This document shows, piece by piece, positions 42,536-53,368 of a DNA stretch of 64,000 bases (the stretch's first letter is position 1; every line of letters begins with the position of its first letter). Made by a program: the position numbers and the translations under genes. The DNA comes from Acidihalobacter prosperus (lineage in GTDB: Bacteria > Pseudomonadota > Gammaproteobacteria > DSM-5130 > Acidihalobacteraceae). The stretch lies in the NCBI RefSeq assembly GCF_000754095.2, contig NZ_JQSG02000001.1, positions 667,140 through 731,139 on the forward strand. Direction: 5' to 3'. The notes under the pieces are model-generated. The model was not told the DNA's origin. It saw only the letters and a program-made list of their open reading frames with translations, and searched no databases.

Positions 42536-43090
42536 ATGAAGATAACCACGCTGATCGGCCTTGCCGCGCTGTTGCCGGCGCTCGCGCTGGCGAACGGCGA
42601 ACCGCAAGCCCCGATGATGCCCGCAGCCATGCACGGCAGCGACGTGCAGATGACCGGACACGCCAAGCCCGGCATGGAGCGGATGAACGGCATGCACGGG
42701 AACACGGACATGCATGAAGGCATGGCGGGCAGCCCCGGCGACCCCGCGCGGGTCGACCGCACCGTCGATATCGACATGCACGACAGCATGCGCTTTACGC
42801 CCGCCGAGCTACGCATCAAGACGGGCGAAACCATCCGCTTTTTCGTGCGCAACGAGGGACGCCTGGTGCACGAGATGGTCATCGGGCCCGCGGACCGGCT
42901 CGCGCAGCATGCCGAGATGATGCGCAAGATGCCCACGATGGCGCATATCGCGCCCAACATGATCCGGCTCAAGGCCGGCCAACGGGGCGGCTTGGTCTGG
43001 CGCTTCGACCAGCCGGGCGAATTCGAATACGCCTGTCTGCTGCCGGGTCACCGCGAGGCCGGCATGAAGGGACGGATCGTCGTGGAATAG
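42536..43090 (+). CDS. Periplasmic cupredoxin-like copper-tolerance protein
   Basis: A 184-residue protein with a signal peptide (about 1-19), a Met/His-rich linker (about 20-70) and a plastocyanin-like domain (about 75-184). Type-1 copper ligands are arranged as His in GRLVHEMVIG, Cys and His in YACLLPGHREAGM and the following Met. This is the CopI-like class of copper-tolerance cupredoxins found beside copAB. AAGGAG lies nine bases before the ATG. It ends the copper operon. Confidence 0.88.
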   Translation: MKITTLIGLAALLPALALANGEPQAPMMPAAMHGSDVQMTGHAKPGMERMNGMHGNTDMHEGMAGSPGDPARVDRTVDIDMHDSMRFTPAELRIKTGETIRFFVRNEGRLVHEMVIGPADRLAQHAEMMRKMPTMAHIAPNMIRLKAGQRGGLVWRFDQPGEFEYACLLPGHREAGMKGRIVVE

Positions 43091-43129
43091 ACGCCTGTCT
43101 GGAGCGGCCCGTCCGTGGCGTGCGTGGCG

Positions 43130-43146
43130 GCCCGTTCGCGACGGGC
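43130..43146. terminator. Short hairpin between convergent genes
   Basis: GCCCGT/ACGGGC with loop TCGCG lies between the cupredoxin gene and the oppositely oriented cytochrome b561 gene. There is no T-run on either side. Confidence 0.35.
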
Positions 43147-43153
43147 GTCTCGC

Positions 43154-43708
43154 TCAGTCGCGCCCGGGACGCCCCAGCATGCGCAGCAGGGTCGCATCGC
43201 GGTCGAGAAAGGCATGCTTGAGCGCGGCGAGCACGTGGATCACGAGCAGCGCGATGATGACGAAGGCCAGGATCTCGTGGATTTCGTGAAAGGCCTCGCC
43301 GAGCGCCTTGCTCTTGTCCACCAGCGGCGGCAGCGTGAACAAGCCGAAGAACGAGACCGGATGCCCGCCCGCCGAGGACATGATCCAGCCGCTGATGGGC
43401 ATCAGCAGGATCAGCCCGAGCAGGGAAAACTGCACGGTACGGGCGGCAAGGTGACGCCAGGCCGGCGGATTGCCCAGCATGTCGGGCATCGGATTGCGCG
43501 CCCGCCAGAACAGCCGCAGGATCGCCAGCGCCAGGATAGTGATGCCGATGGATTTGTGCATGCCGATCATCTGCAGCTTTTCCGGCCCGCGCGGCAGACC
43601 GGCCATATAGAAACCGACGAACAGCATCACGATCACCAGCGTCGCGGTCAGCCAATGATTGGTGATGCTCAGCCAGCCGAAGCGGCGATTCGAATCCTTC
43701 AGCGACAT
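43154..43708 (-). CDS. Cytochrome b561-family membrane protein
   Basis: A 184-residue protein with four membrane helices (about 12-34, 48-67, 86-106 and 141-163) and the paired haem-ligand histidines expected in the YodB/CybB family: ITNHWLTATLV and GMHKSIGITIL, then HEIHEILAFVIIALLVIHV. It would shuttle electrons between the quinone pool and periplasmic acceptors. GGAGGG lies about seven bases before the ATG at 43708. Transcribed toward the copper operon; any link to copper is positional. Confidence 0.9.
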   Translation of the reverse strand: MSLKDSNRRFGWLSITNHWLTATLVIVMLFVGFYMAGLPRGPEKLQMIGMHKSIGITILALAILRLFWRARNPMPDMLGNPPAWRHLAARTVQFSLLGLILLMPISGWIMSSAGGHPVSFFGLFTLPPLVDKSKALGEAFHEIHEILAFVIIALLVIHVLAALKHAFLDRDATLLRMLGRPGRD

Positions 43709-43811
43709 ACGCAACCCTCCCGTCCGTGAATGAATCCGCGATTTGCGGATTCGATGAGTATATCGGCTGATTCGATGTTTGCAGGGATGCGGCCGCGCCG
43801 CCTGCCGGGTG

Positions 43812-44591
43812 CTAGGCGTGCAGAAATTCGATCACGGACCGGGTGAAGGCAGCCGCCGCCTCCACGTTCGACAGGTGCGCGGCATCGAGCATGGCGAGAG
43901 ACGCGCCGGGTATGGCTGCCACCAGTTCGTGCGTGCATTCGGGCGGGGTCACGGGGTCTTGTTCGCCGCCGATCAGCAGCGTCGGCGTGCCGATACGACC
44001 CAGCCCGGCGCGCTGATCCATGTCGCGGATAGCTGCGCAGCAGGCGGCGTAACCGGCCGGATCGGTAGCGTTGAACATGGCCTGGATCGCCGTGCACTCG
44101 GCGCGCGCGTGCGCGCGAAAGGCCGCTGTGAACCAGCGCTCCATGGTGGCGCCTACCAGCGCGTTCATGCCGCCTTCGCCAACCTCGCGGATACGCGCGT
44201 TCCAGCCGTCGGCATCGCCGAGCCTGGCCGCGGTGTTGCACAGCACCAGGCGTTCGAGACGCTCGGCGGCATGGATGCCAAGCCAGATCCCCGTCATGCC
44301 GCCCATGGAAAGGCCGCAGAAGTGGGCCCGTTCGATATCGAGCGCGTCGAGCAGGCCCAGCACGTCGTGTCCCAGTCGCTCGATGCTGTAGGGGCCGGGC
44401 GGCACGCTGCTGCGGCCATGGCCTCGGGTGTCGTAGCGCAGCACGCGAAAGCGTTCGCTCAGTGCCGCCATCTGCGGCTGCCACATTTCCAATGCGGCGC
44501 CGAGCGAATTCGACAGCACCAGTACCGGAGCATCCACCGGCCCCTCCAGGCGATAGTGCAGGCGCAGCTCGTCGATTTCCGTTGAGGGCAT
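43812..44591 (-). CDS. pcaD: Alpha/beta hydrolase, 3-oxoadipate enol-lactonase-like
   Basis: A 259-residue alpha/beta hydrolase. The nucleophile elbow is FCGLSMGGMTG, the acid is in GGEQDPVTPPE and the catalytic His in DAAHLSNVE. LSNSLGAALEMW and RYDTRGHGRS near the start are hallmark PcaD segments (enol-lactone hydrolysis in the beta-ketoadipate pathway). No other protocatechuate genes are nearby, so the substrate assignment is by sequence only; related lactonases cannot be excluded. Confidence 0.8.
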   Translation of the reverse strand: MPSTEIDELRLHYRLEGPVDAPVLVLSNSLGAALEMWQPQMAALSERFRVLRYDTRGHGRSSVPPGPYSIERLGHDVLGLLDALDIERAHFCGLSMGGMTGIWLGIHAAERLERLVLCNTAARLGDADGWNARIREVGEGGMNALVGATMERWFTAAFRAHARAECTAIQAMFNATDPAGYAACCAAIRDMDQRAGLGRIGTPTLLIGGEQDPVTPPECTHELVAAIPGASLAMLDAAHLSNVEAAAAFTRSVIEFLHA

Positions 44592-44705
44592 GCGGCTTCC
44601 TCCATAGCGATGACGATCGGCGGCGGCGAACCCGGCTTCGGGACGCCGCGCCGAAAGCGATAAAATACATCAGATTTCGACAGCAAGACATTGTTTAAAA
44701 AGAAT

Positions 44706-46868
44706 TCAGTGCTTGCGCTCCGCGCTGATGACATTGGGCAGCTGTCCCAGTTTGTCGAGTATGCGGCTGAGCTGCGCGATGTCCACGATTTCCACCTCCA
44801 GATCCATGATCACGGACTGATCGTCGCGGTTTGTGCGCGTGTTGGCGGCGAGCACATTGATCTTTTCGTTGGTCAGGGTCTGGGTAATGTCGCGCAGCAG
44901 ACCCTGGCGGTCGAAGGCCTCGATATGGATATCGACCGGGTAGCTGTGAGGACGTTCGCCCCAGTCGGCCTCGATCAGGCGTTTGCGCTGCGTGTCCGGC
45001 ATGTTGAGCACGTTGGGACAGTCGCTGCGATGGATGGTGACACCCTCGCCCTTGGTGATGTAGCCCACCACCGGGTCGCCCGGCGCCGGTTTGCAGCATT
45101 GCGCGAACTGGGTCAGCAGATTGCCGACGCCCTGCACGCGGATCGCATCCCGATCCGGCCGCCCGCCATGGCTCGGCGCCTTGCGCACGCCGTCGGCCGG
45201 CAGCGAGGCCGGTGCCTGCGGCCCTTGCAGTGCCGAGGCGATCTGGCCCGGGCGTACGTCGCCGCGGCCGATGGCGAGCAGGAGCTCGTCGGGCGTCTGT
45301 ACGTGGAAGCGCCGCACCAGCACCTCCAGATCGGGCACCGGCGTACCCAGGCGCTGCGCCTCGCGCTCCAGGATCGCCCGGCCGTCAGCCAGATGCTGAT
45401 CGCGATCGAGCTGAGCGAACCAATGGCGCACCTTGGCGCGGTTGCGCGCGCTGTACAGGTAACCGGTATTGGGGTTGTACCAGTCGCGGCTGGGATTGGG
45501 TTCGCGGGCGGTGAGGATTTCCACCTGCTCGCCGGACTTGAGGGTATAGCTCAGCGGCACGATGCGACCGTCAACCTTGGCACCGCGACAGCGGTGGCCG
45601 ACCTCGGAGTGCACCGTGTAGGCAAAGTCCAGCGGCGTGGCGCCCTTGGGCAGGTCGAGCACGTCGCCGCGCGGCGTGAGCACGAACACGCGGTCGCCGA
45701 ACAGCTCGGCATGGAAACTCTCCAGCAGTTCCTCGTCGTTGTCGCGGTGTTCCAGCAGATTGCGCAGGGAGTTCACCGCCTTGTCCAGCGCCTCGTCCTG
45801 ACGGCCACCTTCCTTGTAGCGCCAGTGCGCGGCCACGCCCTGCTCCGCCAGCGCATGCATTTCGTGCGTGCGGATTTGCACCTCGACGACCTTGCCCTCG
45901 GGTCCGATCACGGCGGTATGCAGCGACTGGTAGCCGTTCTCCTTGCGATTGGCGATGTAGTCGTCGAACTCCTTGGGAATATGTGTCCAGCGGCCATGCA
46001 CCACGCCGAGTACGGCATAGCAGGTAGACACGCGGTCGACCAGAACCCGCACCGCGCGGATATCATAAAGATCATTCAAATCAATATTTTTTCGACTGAT
46101 TTTCTTGTAAATGCTGTAGATGTGTTTGGGACGTCCGTAGGTCTCGGCCTCGATGCCCTCGGCCTGCAGCGCAGCGCGCAGCTCGTCCACGAAAGCGCTG
46201 ACGTAGCGCTCGCGCGAATCGCGCGTCTCCTCCAGCGACTTGGCCAGGCGCTTGTAGGTCTGCGGCTCCAGGTAACGGAACGCGAGATCCTCCAGCGCCC
46301 ACTTGAGCTGGCCGAGGCCGAGGCGGTTGGCCAGCGGCGCGTAGATATCCAGGGTCTCGCGCGCGATGCAGCGACGGGTCTCGTAGGATTCCTCGGCCAG
46401 CAGGTGCAGACGCTCGACACGATAGGCCAGCTTGACCAGCACGGCGCGCACGTCGTCGACCATCGCCAGCAGCATGCGCCGCAGATGTTCGGCCTGCTCG
46501 GGCGGCTGGACGAATTCCTCGCGACATTCCTTGAAGGTATTCAGCCAATGGATGTTGCGCACCAGCGAAGCCATGGTGGCGCCATAGGTCTGCGTCAGGT
46601 ATTCGGGAGACAACCGGTCGCGCAGCCGCGGGTCCGCAAGCACGGCCGCCACCACCGAATCGCCATCCGCGCCCATCTCGAGCAGGCGCAGGGCCGCTGC
46701 GCGCCCGTCCGGGCGTTTGCGTTCGCGTGCGCCCGCCTCGGTCAGGTGCGACAGCGCCTGCGCCATCTGCCCACGGCGCTGCTCGCCCACGGCTTCGAGC
46801 AGCCGTTCGCTGAGTCGTTCCGCGTCGTCCGGTGGCGGATCGGCGGGGGTCGTTTCGTTCGGTTTCAT
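44706..46868 (-). CDS. relA: GTP pyrophosphokinase, RelA type
   Basis: A 720-residue ribosome-associated (p)ppGpp synthetase (E. coli RelA has 744). The N-terminal pseudo-hydrolase domain lacks the HD pair (AAVLADPRLRDRL in place of LLHDVVED), so it should only synthesise. The synthetase domain (about 220-390) has YDIRAVRVLVD, NGYQSLHTAV and VEVQIRTHEMHALAEQGVAA. Then TGS (about 405-465, VFVLTPRGDVLDLPKG), a zinc-finger-like region with CCKPAPGD, and a C-terminal ACT domain. ATG at 46868 is 31 bases after the permease stop, so it may be read from the ybbAP-like operon too. Confidence 0.94.
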   Translation of the reverse strand: MKPNETTPADPPPDDAERLSERLLEAVGEQRRGQMAQALSHLTEAGARERKRPDGRAAALRLLEMGADGDSVVAAVLADPRLRDRLSPEYLTQTYGATMASLVRNIHWLNTFKECREEFVQPPEQAEHLRRMLLAMVDDVRAVLVKLAYRVERLHLLAEESYETRRCIARETLDIYAPLANRLGLGQLKWALEDLAFRYLEPQTYKRLAKSLEETRDSRERYVSAFVDELRAALQAEGIEAETYGRPKHIYSIYKKISRKNIDLNDLYDIRAVRVLVDRVSTCYAVLGVVHGRWTHIPKEFDDYIANRKENGYQSLHTAVIGPEGKVVEVQIRTHEMHALAEQGVAAHWRYKEGGRQDEALDKAVNSLRNLLEHRDNDEELLESFHAELFGDRVFVLTPRGDVLDLPKGATPLDFAYTVHSEVGHRCRGAKVDGRIVPLSYTLKSGEQVEILTAREPNPSRDWYNPNTGYLYSARNRAKVRHWFAQLDRDQHLADGRAILEREAQRLGTPVPDLEVLVRRFHVQTPDELLLAIGRGDVRPGQIASALQGPQAPASLPADGVRKAPSHGGRPDRDAIRVQGVGNLLTQFAQCCKPAPGDPVVGYITKGEGVTIHRSDCPNVLNMPDTQRKRLIEADWGERPHSYPVDIHIEAFDRQGLLRDITQTLTNEKINVLAANTRTNRDDQSVIMDLEVEIVDIAQLSRILDKLGQLPNVISAERKH

Positions 46869-46899
46869 GACTGGCGTCACTCCGGCCCGGGTCCGGGGC

Positions 46900-49394
46900 T
46901 CAGTCCGGCGTCTGCAGAATCGCCTGCGGCGGTACGCGGGCCGCGGTGCGCGTGCCCCACAGGCCCACCGCCAGCACCAGCAGCATGCCGCTGGCCACGC
47001 CGGCCAGCCAGAGCCCCGGATCGGGCACGTAGTCGAGATCAAATATCCGCGTCGCCAGCACGTAGCCCAGAAGACTGGCCGAGGCACTGGCGATCACGCC
47101 GGCCAGTATACCCAGTCCGGCAAACTCGGCGGCAAGCGCCAGTCGCATCTGCGTGCGCGATGCGCCGAGGGCGCGCAGCACGGCCAGCTCGCGACGCCGC
47201 GCCGGCTGCGAGGCGTCGATCGCCGCGTACAGCACGATGAGGCCCGCCAGCAGGGCGAAGGCGAAGACGTATTCGACGGCCTGCACGCCGCGCTCGATGA
47301 TCGCCCGCACTTGCGCCAGCAGGCGGTCGACGTCGAACAGAGTCACGCCCGGGTAGGCGCGCACCAGTGCGGGCAGTAAGGCCGCATGGCCGGGCGGCAG
47401 GTAGAAGCTCGTGATCCAGCTCACGGGCAGCCCTTCGAGCATGCCGGGCGGCGTCAGCACGAAGAAATTGGGCCGGAAGGTATCCCAGCGGACATCGCGC
47501 AGACTCTCCACCGTGCCGGCAAACGCCTGCCCCGCGGTTTCGAAGCCGAGCCGATCGCCGAGCCGGATGCCGAGGGTGCGAGCCAACCCTTGATCCACCG
47601 AGAATCCCTGCGCCCGGTCATCCGCCCACCAGCGTCCGGCCACCAGCCGGTTGCCCTGCTGCAGATGGCTGGCCCAGGACAGATTGAACTCGCGGCGGAC
47701 CAAACGCCGCGCCTGCGCATCCGCGTAGTCGCGCGCGCGCACCGGCTTGCCGTTGATCGAAACGAGCCGCGCCCGGACCATGGGATAGAAATGGGGTGGC
47801 GGCAGTCCGTGCGCCTGGAACAGCGCGCGCACTCCGGCACGCTGGTCCGTCTGGATGTTGATCGCGAACTGATTGGGCGTATCCGTCGGCAGACTGCGCT
47901 GCCAGGCATCGAGCAGATCGCCGCGCACGAAGGCGAGCAGCAGCAGCGTGGACAATCCCAGCCCCACGGCGGCCAGCTGCACGGCGCCGAGCAGACCCCG
48001 GCGTCCCAAGCTGCGCAGGCCATAGCGCCAGCCGAAACGGCTGCCGCGGGCATGCCCGCGTGCCAGGCCGCGCATCAGGCCGTAGGCGACCGCCCACGAC
48101 ACGGCGACCGTGACCAGCCCGCCGCCGACCATCCACATCGACAGCCGCGTATTGCCGGTCTGCCAGCGCAGCAGGCCGGCCATCGCCAACAGCGCAGCGC
48201 CAGTGATCCCCCATACCGAGGATGTCGGCGCCCCCAATTGGCGGCGCAGCACGCGCAGGGGCGGCACGCGACCGACCTGAAGGACCGGCACCAGCCCGAA
48301 TCCGAGCATCAGGATCAGGCCGCTGGCCAGGCCCACGGCAAAGGGTTGCCAGCCGGGCAGCGGCAGCTGCGTGGCGAACCAGCCCGCCAGCAGCGCGGAC
48401 AAACCCCACTGCGCCAGCGCACCCAACGCCAGCCCGCCCAGGCTGCCGATCAGGCCCACGCCCAGCAGCCGCCAGACCGCCAGCCGCAGCACTCTCGCGC
48501 CGCTCGCGCCTAGACAGCGCATCAAGGCGCTCTGGTCGGCCTCGCGGCGCGCGAAACTGGCTGCCGCGACGGCGATCGCGCCGCCGCCCAGCAAGGCGGC
48601 GGCCAGTGCCGCCAGCGACAGAAAGCGCTGGGCGCGATCGAGCGCGGTGCGCAGCGTCGGCCGGCCACTGCGCACGTCCTCGACCTGCATGCCGACGGGC
48701 GCGTGCGCGCTCAACCAGCGGCGCATGGTGTCGACGGCTGCCGGCGCCCCCGCCAGCATCAGTTCGTGACGCACGCGGCTCTGCGGCGTGACCAGCCCGG
48801 TGGACGCCACATCCGAAAGCGACAGGATCAGGCGCGGTGCGAAATCGAACAGACCCGCGCCGGTGCCTGGCGCCTCGCGCACGATACCGGCGATGCGCAG
48901 ACGCGCTTCGCCCAGATGCAGCGAATCGCCCACGGCGAGTCCCAGTCGCGTCAAAGCCTCGCGGCTGAGCCAGACCGTCCCCGTTCGCGGCGGCCGGCGC
49001 AGCGTGCGCTCGGGGCCGAATGGCCGCTCCGAAAGCCGTACGTCGCCGAGTAGCGGATATCCGCTACCCAGCGCCCGCACCATCACCAGCAGGGTGTGCT
49101 CGCCGCTGAGCACAACACTGGGGAAGCCCAGCGCGTCGACCGCGCGCAGGCCGAGGCGGCGCGCCTCTTGGCGCACGTCGCCGGGAATCGCGTCGGCCGC
49201 ACCGAGCACCAAATCGGCACCGAGCAGGTTGCTGGCCTGCTCGCTCATGCCGCGCGCGACCCGGTCGGTGAATACGCCTACCGCCGTGATCGCGCCCACC
49301 GCCACGATCAACGCAAACACGATCACGCGCAGCGCGCCGCTGCCCAGATCGCGGCGCAGCGCGCGCCACAGCAATCGCGGCGGCAGCAGACGGC

Positions 49395-49401
<7 letters not shown>
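46900..49401 (-). CDS. FtsX-family ABC transporter permease, YbbP-like
   Basis: An 833-residue permease of the large 10-helix FtsX/LolC-like group (COG3127): one helix near residue 28 (VIVFALIVAVGAITAVGVF), two MacB-type periplasmic domains and FtsX helix bundles at about 275-460 and 705-825. GTG at 49401 is chosen because it overlaps the ATPase stop by seven bases; the frame continues upstream but only as a shadow of the ATPase gene. With the ATPase and divergent tesA this reproduces the E. coli ybbP-ybbA-tesA arrangement. Substrate unknown, possibly lipid-related. Confidence 0.9.
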
Positions 49402-50079
<678 letters not shown>

Positions 50080-50081
<2 letters not shown>

Positions 50082-50706
50082 GCGCTCCATCCTCGTCCGC
50101 TGCTTGTGCATCCTGCTGCTTGCCGCCGGCACGGCACAGGCCGATGCCCCCGGCAAGGCCGCCATCCTGGTCCTTGGCGACAGCCTCAGCGCCGGTCACG
50201 GCATCCCGATCGACGCCGGCTGGGTCCATCTGCTCGCCGAAAAACTGTCCCGGGAAGGCTATCCCTATCGCGTCGTCAACGCCAGCATCGGCGGCGACAC
50301 CACAGCCGGCGGCCTCGCGCGCCTGCCGGCCGAACTCACGCGCTTCCACCCCGCCGTGGTGATCGTCGAACTCGGCGGCAACGACGGCCTGCGCGGCACG
50401 CCCGTCGCCACCTTCCGCGCACAGCTGACGCGACTGGTCATCACGGCGAGATCCTCCGGCGCGCGCGTCCTGTTGCTCGGCGTGCGCATGCCACCCAACT
50501 ATGGCCCCGCCTACACCCAAATGTTCCATGCGGTCTACGACGAAGTCGCCCGCATGACCGGCACCCCGTTGGTGCCTTTCCTGCTCAAGGGCGTGGCCAC
50601 GCACCCGGCCTTGATGCAATCCGATGGCATCCATCCGAACGCCGCCGCCCAGCCGAAGCTGCTGGCCAACGTGTGGCCCGTGCTGCAACCGCTGCTGGCG
50701 CATTAA
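50080..50706 (+). CDS. tesA: Periplasmic acyl-CoA thioesterase I / lysophospholipase L1
   Basis: A 208-residue GDSL hydrolase. A signal peptide (about 1-22, ILLLAAGTAQADA) precedes block I VLGDSLSAGHG with nucleophile Ser35, block II around NASIGGDTTAGG, block III ELGGNDGLRG and the catalytic Asp and His in DGIHPNAAAQ. A TAGAAT box at 50066-50071 would start transcription only a few bases before the ATG. Divergent from the ybbAP-like genes, as in E. coli. Confidence 0.93.
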
Positions 50707-50791
50707 AACCCCAGCAATGCCGTGGCTGACAACCTCGCGGCGATCTGCAAGAATAGATAGCTTGCTAATATTCAACCTACAAGGAATTTCG

Positions 50792-51979
50792 ATGAGCGCA
50801 TCAGAAATCGCCGGACGCCCCGTGCAGGACGCCGCCGCGCATCCTCACTACGCCCGTCTGGGCGGACTCGGCTGGCTGCATTTTCTCAACGACGGCGCCG
50901 CTAACTACCTGCCCGGCGTGCTGCCGGCCGTGCTCATCAATCTGCATCTGCATGTCGGTCTCGCCGGCACCGTCATGGCGGCCCTGCTCATCGGCCAGGC
51001 CCTGCAGGCCTTCACCGGCTGGGTGGCCGACCGCGTCGGCGGCCGGGTGTTCATCGTCATGGGCGTGCTCGGGTCCAATCTGGCCGGCGCGTTAATCGGC
51101 TTCGCGCCCAGTCTGTGGGCGCTGATACCCGTACTGATCGTCATCGGGATTTCCAACGCCCTGTTCCATCCGCAAGCGCTGGCCGGCGCACGCGCACTGA
51201 GCCGCGGCCGTCAGGGTTTCGGCCTTGCGTTGTTCCTGGTTGGCGGCGAAATCGGCCGCGGCCTGTGGCCGCTGTTCGCCAGTCTGGTGGTGGCCGGCTG
51301 GGGCCTGCACTATCTCTGGCTGCTGGCCATCCCAGCCCTGTTCAGCGTGCCCCTGCTGTGGAACACGCTGCCGGTACAGCCACCGCGTCATCCCGATGCG
51401 CGCCCGATCGCCTGGAGCAAGCACATGGGACCGCTGTCGGCGCTGGTCGCCTTCTCCAGCCTGCGCGCGCTGATGATCTTCGGCGTTGTCACCTATCTGC
51501 CGATCATCTGGCACGACAGCGGCCATTCGCTGGTCGAATCCTCGGCGCTGATCAGCGTGCTGCTGGTGGTCGGCATCATCGGCAACGTCGGCGGCGGCCA
51601 TCTGTCCGATCTGTTCGGCCGCAAGCGTGTGGTGTTCACCTCGATACTCGCCGCGACCTTGTTGCTCGCGCTCTTCATGTTCGTCGGCGGACTGGCGCAG
51701 TGGTTCGTGCTCGGACTGCTCGGCATCGCGCTGTTCGCCACGCTGCCAATCAGCATCGTGATCGGCCAGGACATCTTCCCGGAAAATCGTTCCATGGGCT
51801 CCGGCATCGCACTGGGCGTATCCAACGGACTCGGCGCGGCGGCACTGATCCTGCTCGGCCTGGTGGCCAGCCACATGGAGCTGGCCGACGTGATGTGGGT
51901 GCTGGTCGGCGTCGGTGCCGCGGCCACCCTGTTCAGTCTCGTTTTGCCCGGCGCCGTCGGCCCCGTACGCCATCACTGA
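50792..51979 (+). CDS. MFS transporter, fosmidomycin-resistance (Fsr)-like
   Basis: A 395-residue transporter with 12 hydrophobic segments in two halves. The first half begins LGWLHFLNDGAANYLPGVLP, a pattern typical of Fsr-type drug exporters, and the cytoplasmic loop 2-3 contains GWVADRVGGR (MFS motif A); its counterpart in the second half is GHLSDLFGRKR. AAGGAA lies eight bases before the ATG. It is convergent with the HAD gene. Substrate unknown. Confidence 0.87.
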   Translation: MSASEIAGRPVQDAAAHPHYARLGGLGWLHFLNDGAANYLPGVLPAVLINLHLHVGLAGTVMAALLIGQALQAFTGWVADRVGGRVFIVMGVLGSNLAGALIGFAPSLWALIPVLIVIGISNALFHPQALAGARALSRGRQGFGLALFLVGGEIGRGLWPLFASLVVAGWGLHYLWLLAIPALFSVPLLWNTLPVQPPRHPDARPIAWSKHMGPLSALVAFSSLRALMIFGVVTYLPIIWHDSGHSLVESSALISVLLVVGIIGNVGGGHLSDLFGRKRVVFTSILAATLLLALFMFVGGLAQWFVLGLLGIALFATLPISIVIGQDIFPENRSMGSGIALGVSNGLGAAALILLGLVASHMELADVMWVLVGVGAAATLFSLVLPGAVGPVRHH

Positions 51980-52004
51980 GTAACGGCACGCGCGCCGCCC
52001 CGCT

Positions 52005-52694
52005 TCAGGCCCAGCGCGCGAGCAGTGCGGCCAGTTCGCCGACGTGGCGCACCGTGGCGTCCGGGCGCGGATCACCCGCCGGCCAGGATGCGCCGGCGGC
52101 ATTGACCCACACGGTGCGCATGCCCTGCGCGCGCGCGCCCTGCACGTCGGCATGAGGATTGTCGCCGACGTGCAGACACGCAGCGGCCGGCACCCCGGCG
52201 GCCTCGATTGCTTGCCGGAAGATACCGGGCGACGGCTTGGCGCTGCCGGCCTCGGCGGCGGTGATCACGAAGTCGAAGTAATGCCCCACGCCGATGTGAT
52301 GCACATCGGCGTTGCCGTTGGTAATCGCGCCGACACGGTAGCGGTCGCGCAGGCCTTCGAGCAACTCCGCCGCCTCGCGGTACAGCTCGACCTCGTTGCG
52401 CGCCAGCCAGAAAACCCGGAAGCCCTCCTCCACCCAGTCGTCCGCGTGCCCATGGGCCTCGGACAGCGCCGCCAGCCACTGCTTGCGCAGGCGCGTGAGA
52501 TCATGATGCAGCGCTGGGAAGCGCTGGAAGTAATCCACCCGATGGCGCACCAGGCCGTCGAGATCGTAATGACGGGCCAGCGCCGGGCAATGCGCCTCAA
52601 GCCACGCATGAAAGCGCGCCTCCGCGGCCGCGATGACCGGCTCGCAGTCCCACAGGGTATCGTCGAGATCGAAGGTGATGCAGCGGATCGCCAT
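52005..52694 (-). CDS. HAD-family phosphatase, YigB-like
   Basis: A 229-residue HAD-IA hydrolase: motif I FDLDDTLWD with both Asp, motif II AITNGNADV, motif III Lys in SAKPSPGIF and motif IV GDNPHADVQGA. A helical cap follows motif I. YigB-type enzymes dephosphorylate FMN and sugar phosphates. The ATG at 52694 is chosen because it starts MAIRCITFDLDDT; the frame is open further upstream only as a shadow of the next gene, from which it is separated by 22 bases. Confidence 0.9.
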   Translation of the reverse strand: MAIRCITFDLDDTLWDCEPVIAAAEARFHAWLEAHCPALARHYDLDGLVRHRVDYFQRFPALHHDLTRLRKQWLAALSEAHGHADDWVEEGFRVFWLARNEVELYREAAELLEGLRDRYRVGAITNGNADVHHIGVGHYFDFVITAAEAGSAKPSPGIFRQAIEAAGVPAAACLHVGDNPHADVQGARAQGMRTVWVNAAGASWPAGDPRPDATVRHVGELAALLARWA

Positions 52695-52716
52695 CGCCCG
52701 TGCGCCGTTCGCGACC

Positions 52717-53313
52717 TTAATGGCGCGCGGCGCCGGCGACGCTGTTGAAGTATTCCAGGGCCTTCTGGATCGCAAACATGGGCGCGTCCTCCACGCTGCT
52801 CGGATCGCTCTCCGGGGCAACGTCGCCGTAGAACTTACGGAACGCCAGCACGTGCAGCGGCAATTCCTTGGCGAACAGGTCGTTCTGCTCGATGAAGAAC
52901 TGGCCGAGCGCGAGCACCGCCGCCGCCCGTGCCTGCGGGTCCAGGTCCGCCGCCGCCTCGATTTCCACCTTGGGCAGCTCGCCGGCCGCGCCGGTGATGC
53001 GATAGGCGAGCACGGACTCGCTGGCAAGCGTGTCGTCCAGCGCAAAGCCCTGACGTAAATTCAGGTGCCCCTTGGCGCGGATGTGGTCCATGGGCTGGAA
53101 GACCTTGCTGGACATGTTGATGCCCCACAGTTCCAGGTCCTCGCGCAGACTGCGCGCCGCCTCGCTGCCCGCCAGCGCGTGCAGGGTCTGGGCGTAAGCC
53201 ATGTCCCAGATCCAGACCTGGCCGTATTCGGGCAGCACGTCGCCCTCGGCGCGCAGGCCGGCGCGCGCGTCATCGGGGAAGCCGGGTGCGAAGCGCACAC
53301 TGATCTCAAGCAT
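52717..53313 (-). CDS. Conserved-looking protein of unknown function
   Basis: A 198-residue soluble protein starting MLEISVRFAPGFPDDARAGL. It has no signal peptide, no Cys, a Trp-containing patch (YGQVWIWDMAYAQTLHALAG) and helical segments (AAVLALGQFFIEQNDLFAKE). I recognise no family. GAGGTGCCC precedes the ATG. It lies 55 bases after purL and 22 bases before the HAD gene on the same strand, so the three may share a transcript. Confidence 0.7.
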   Translation of the reverse strand: MLEISVRFAPGFPDDARAGLRAEGDVLPEYGQVWIWDMAYAQTLHALAGSEAARSLREDLELWGINMSSKVFQPMDHIRAKGHLNLRQGFALDDTLASESVLAYRITGAAGELPKVEIEAAADLDPQARAAAVLALGQFFIEQNDLFAKELPLHVLAFRKFYGDVAPESDPSSVEDAPMFAIQKALEYFNSVAGAARH

Positions 53314-53368
53314 TGGGCACCTCCGGTGCGCGTTTCAAACGGTATATTTTAACATCCAGCACGGCCGG

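Noticed and set aside
44706-46868. SpoT (bifunctional hydrolase/synthetase) as the identity of the RelA-type gene
   Set aside because: The His-Asp pair of the hydrolase site is missing in the N-terminal domain, so hydrolysis is not expected.
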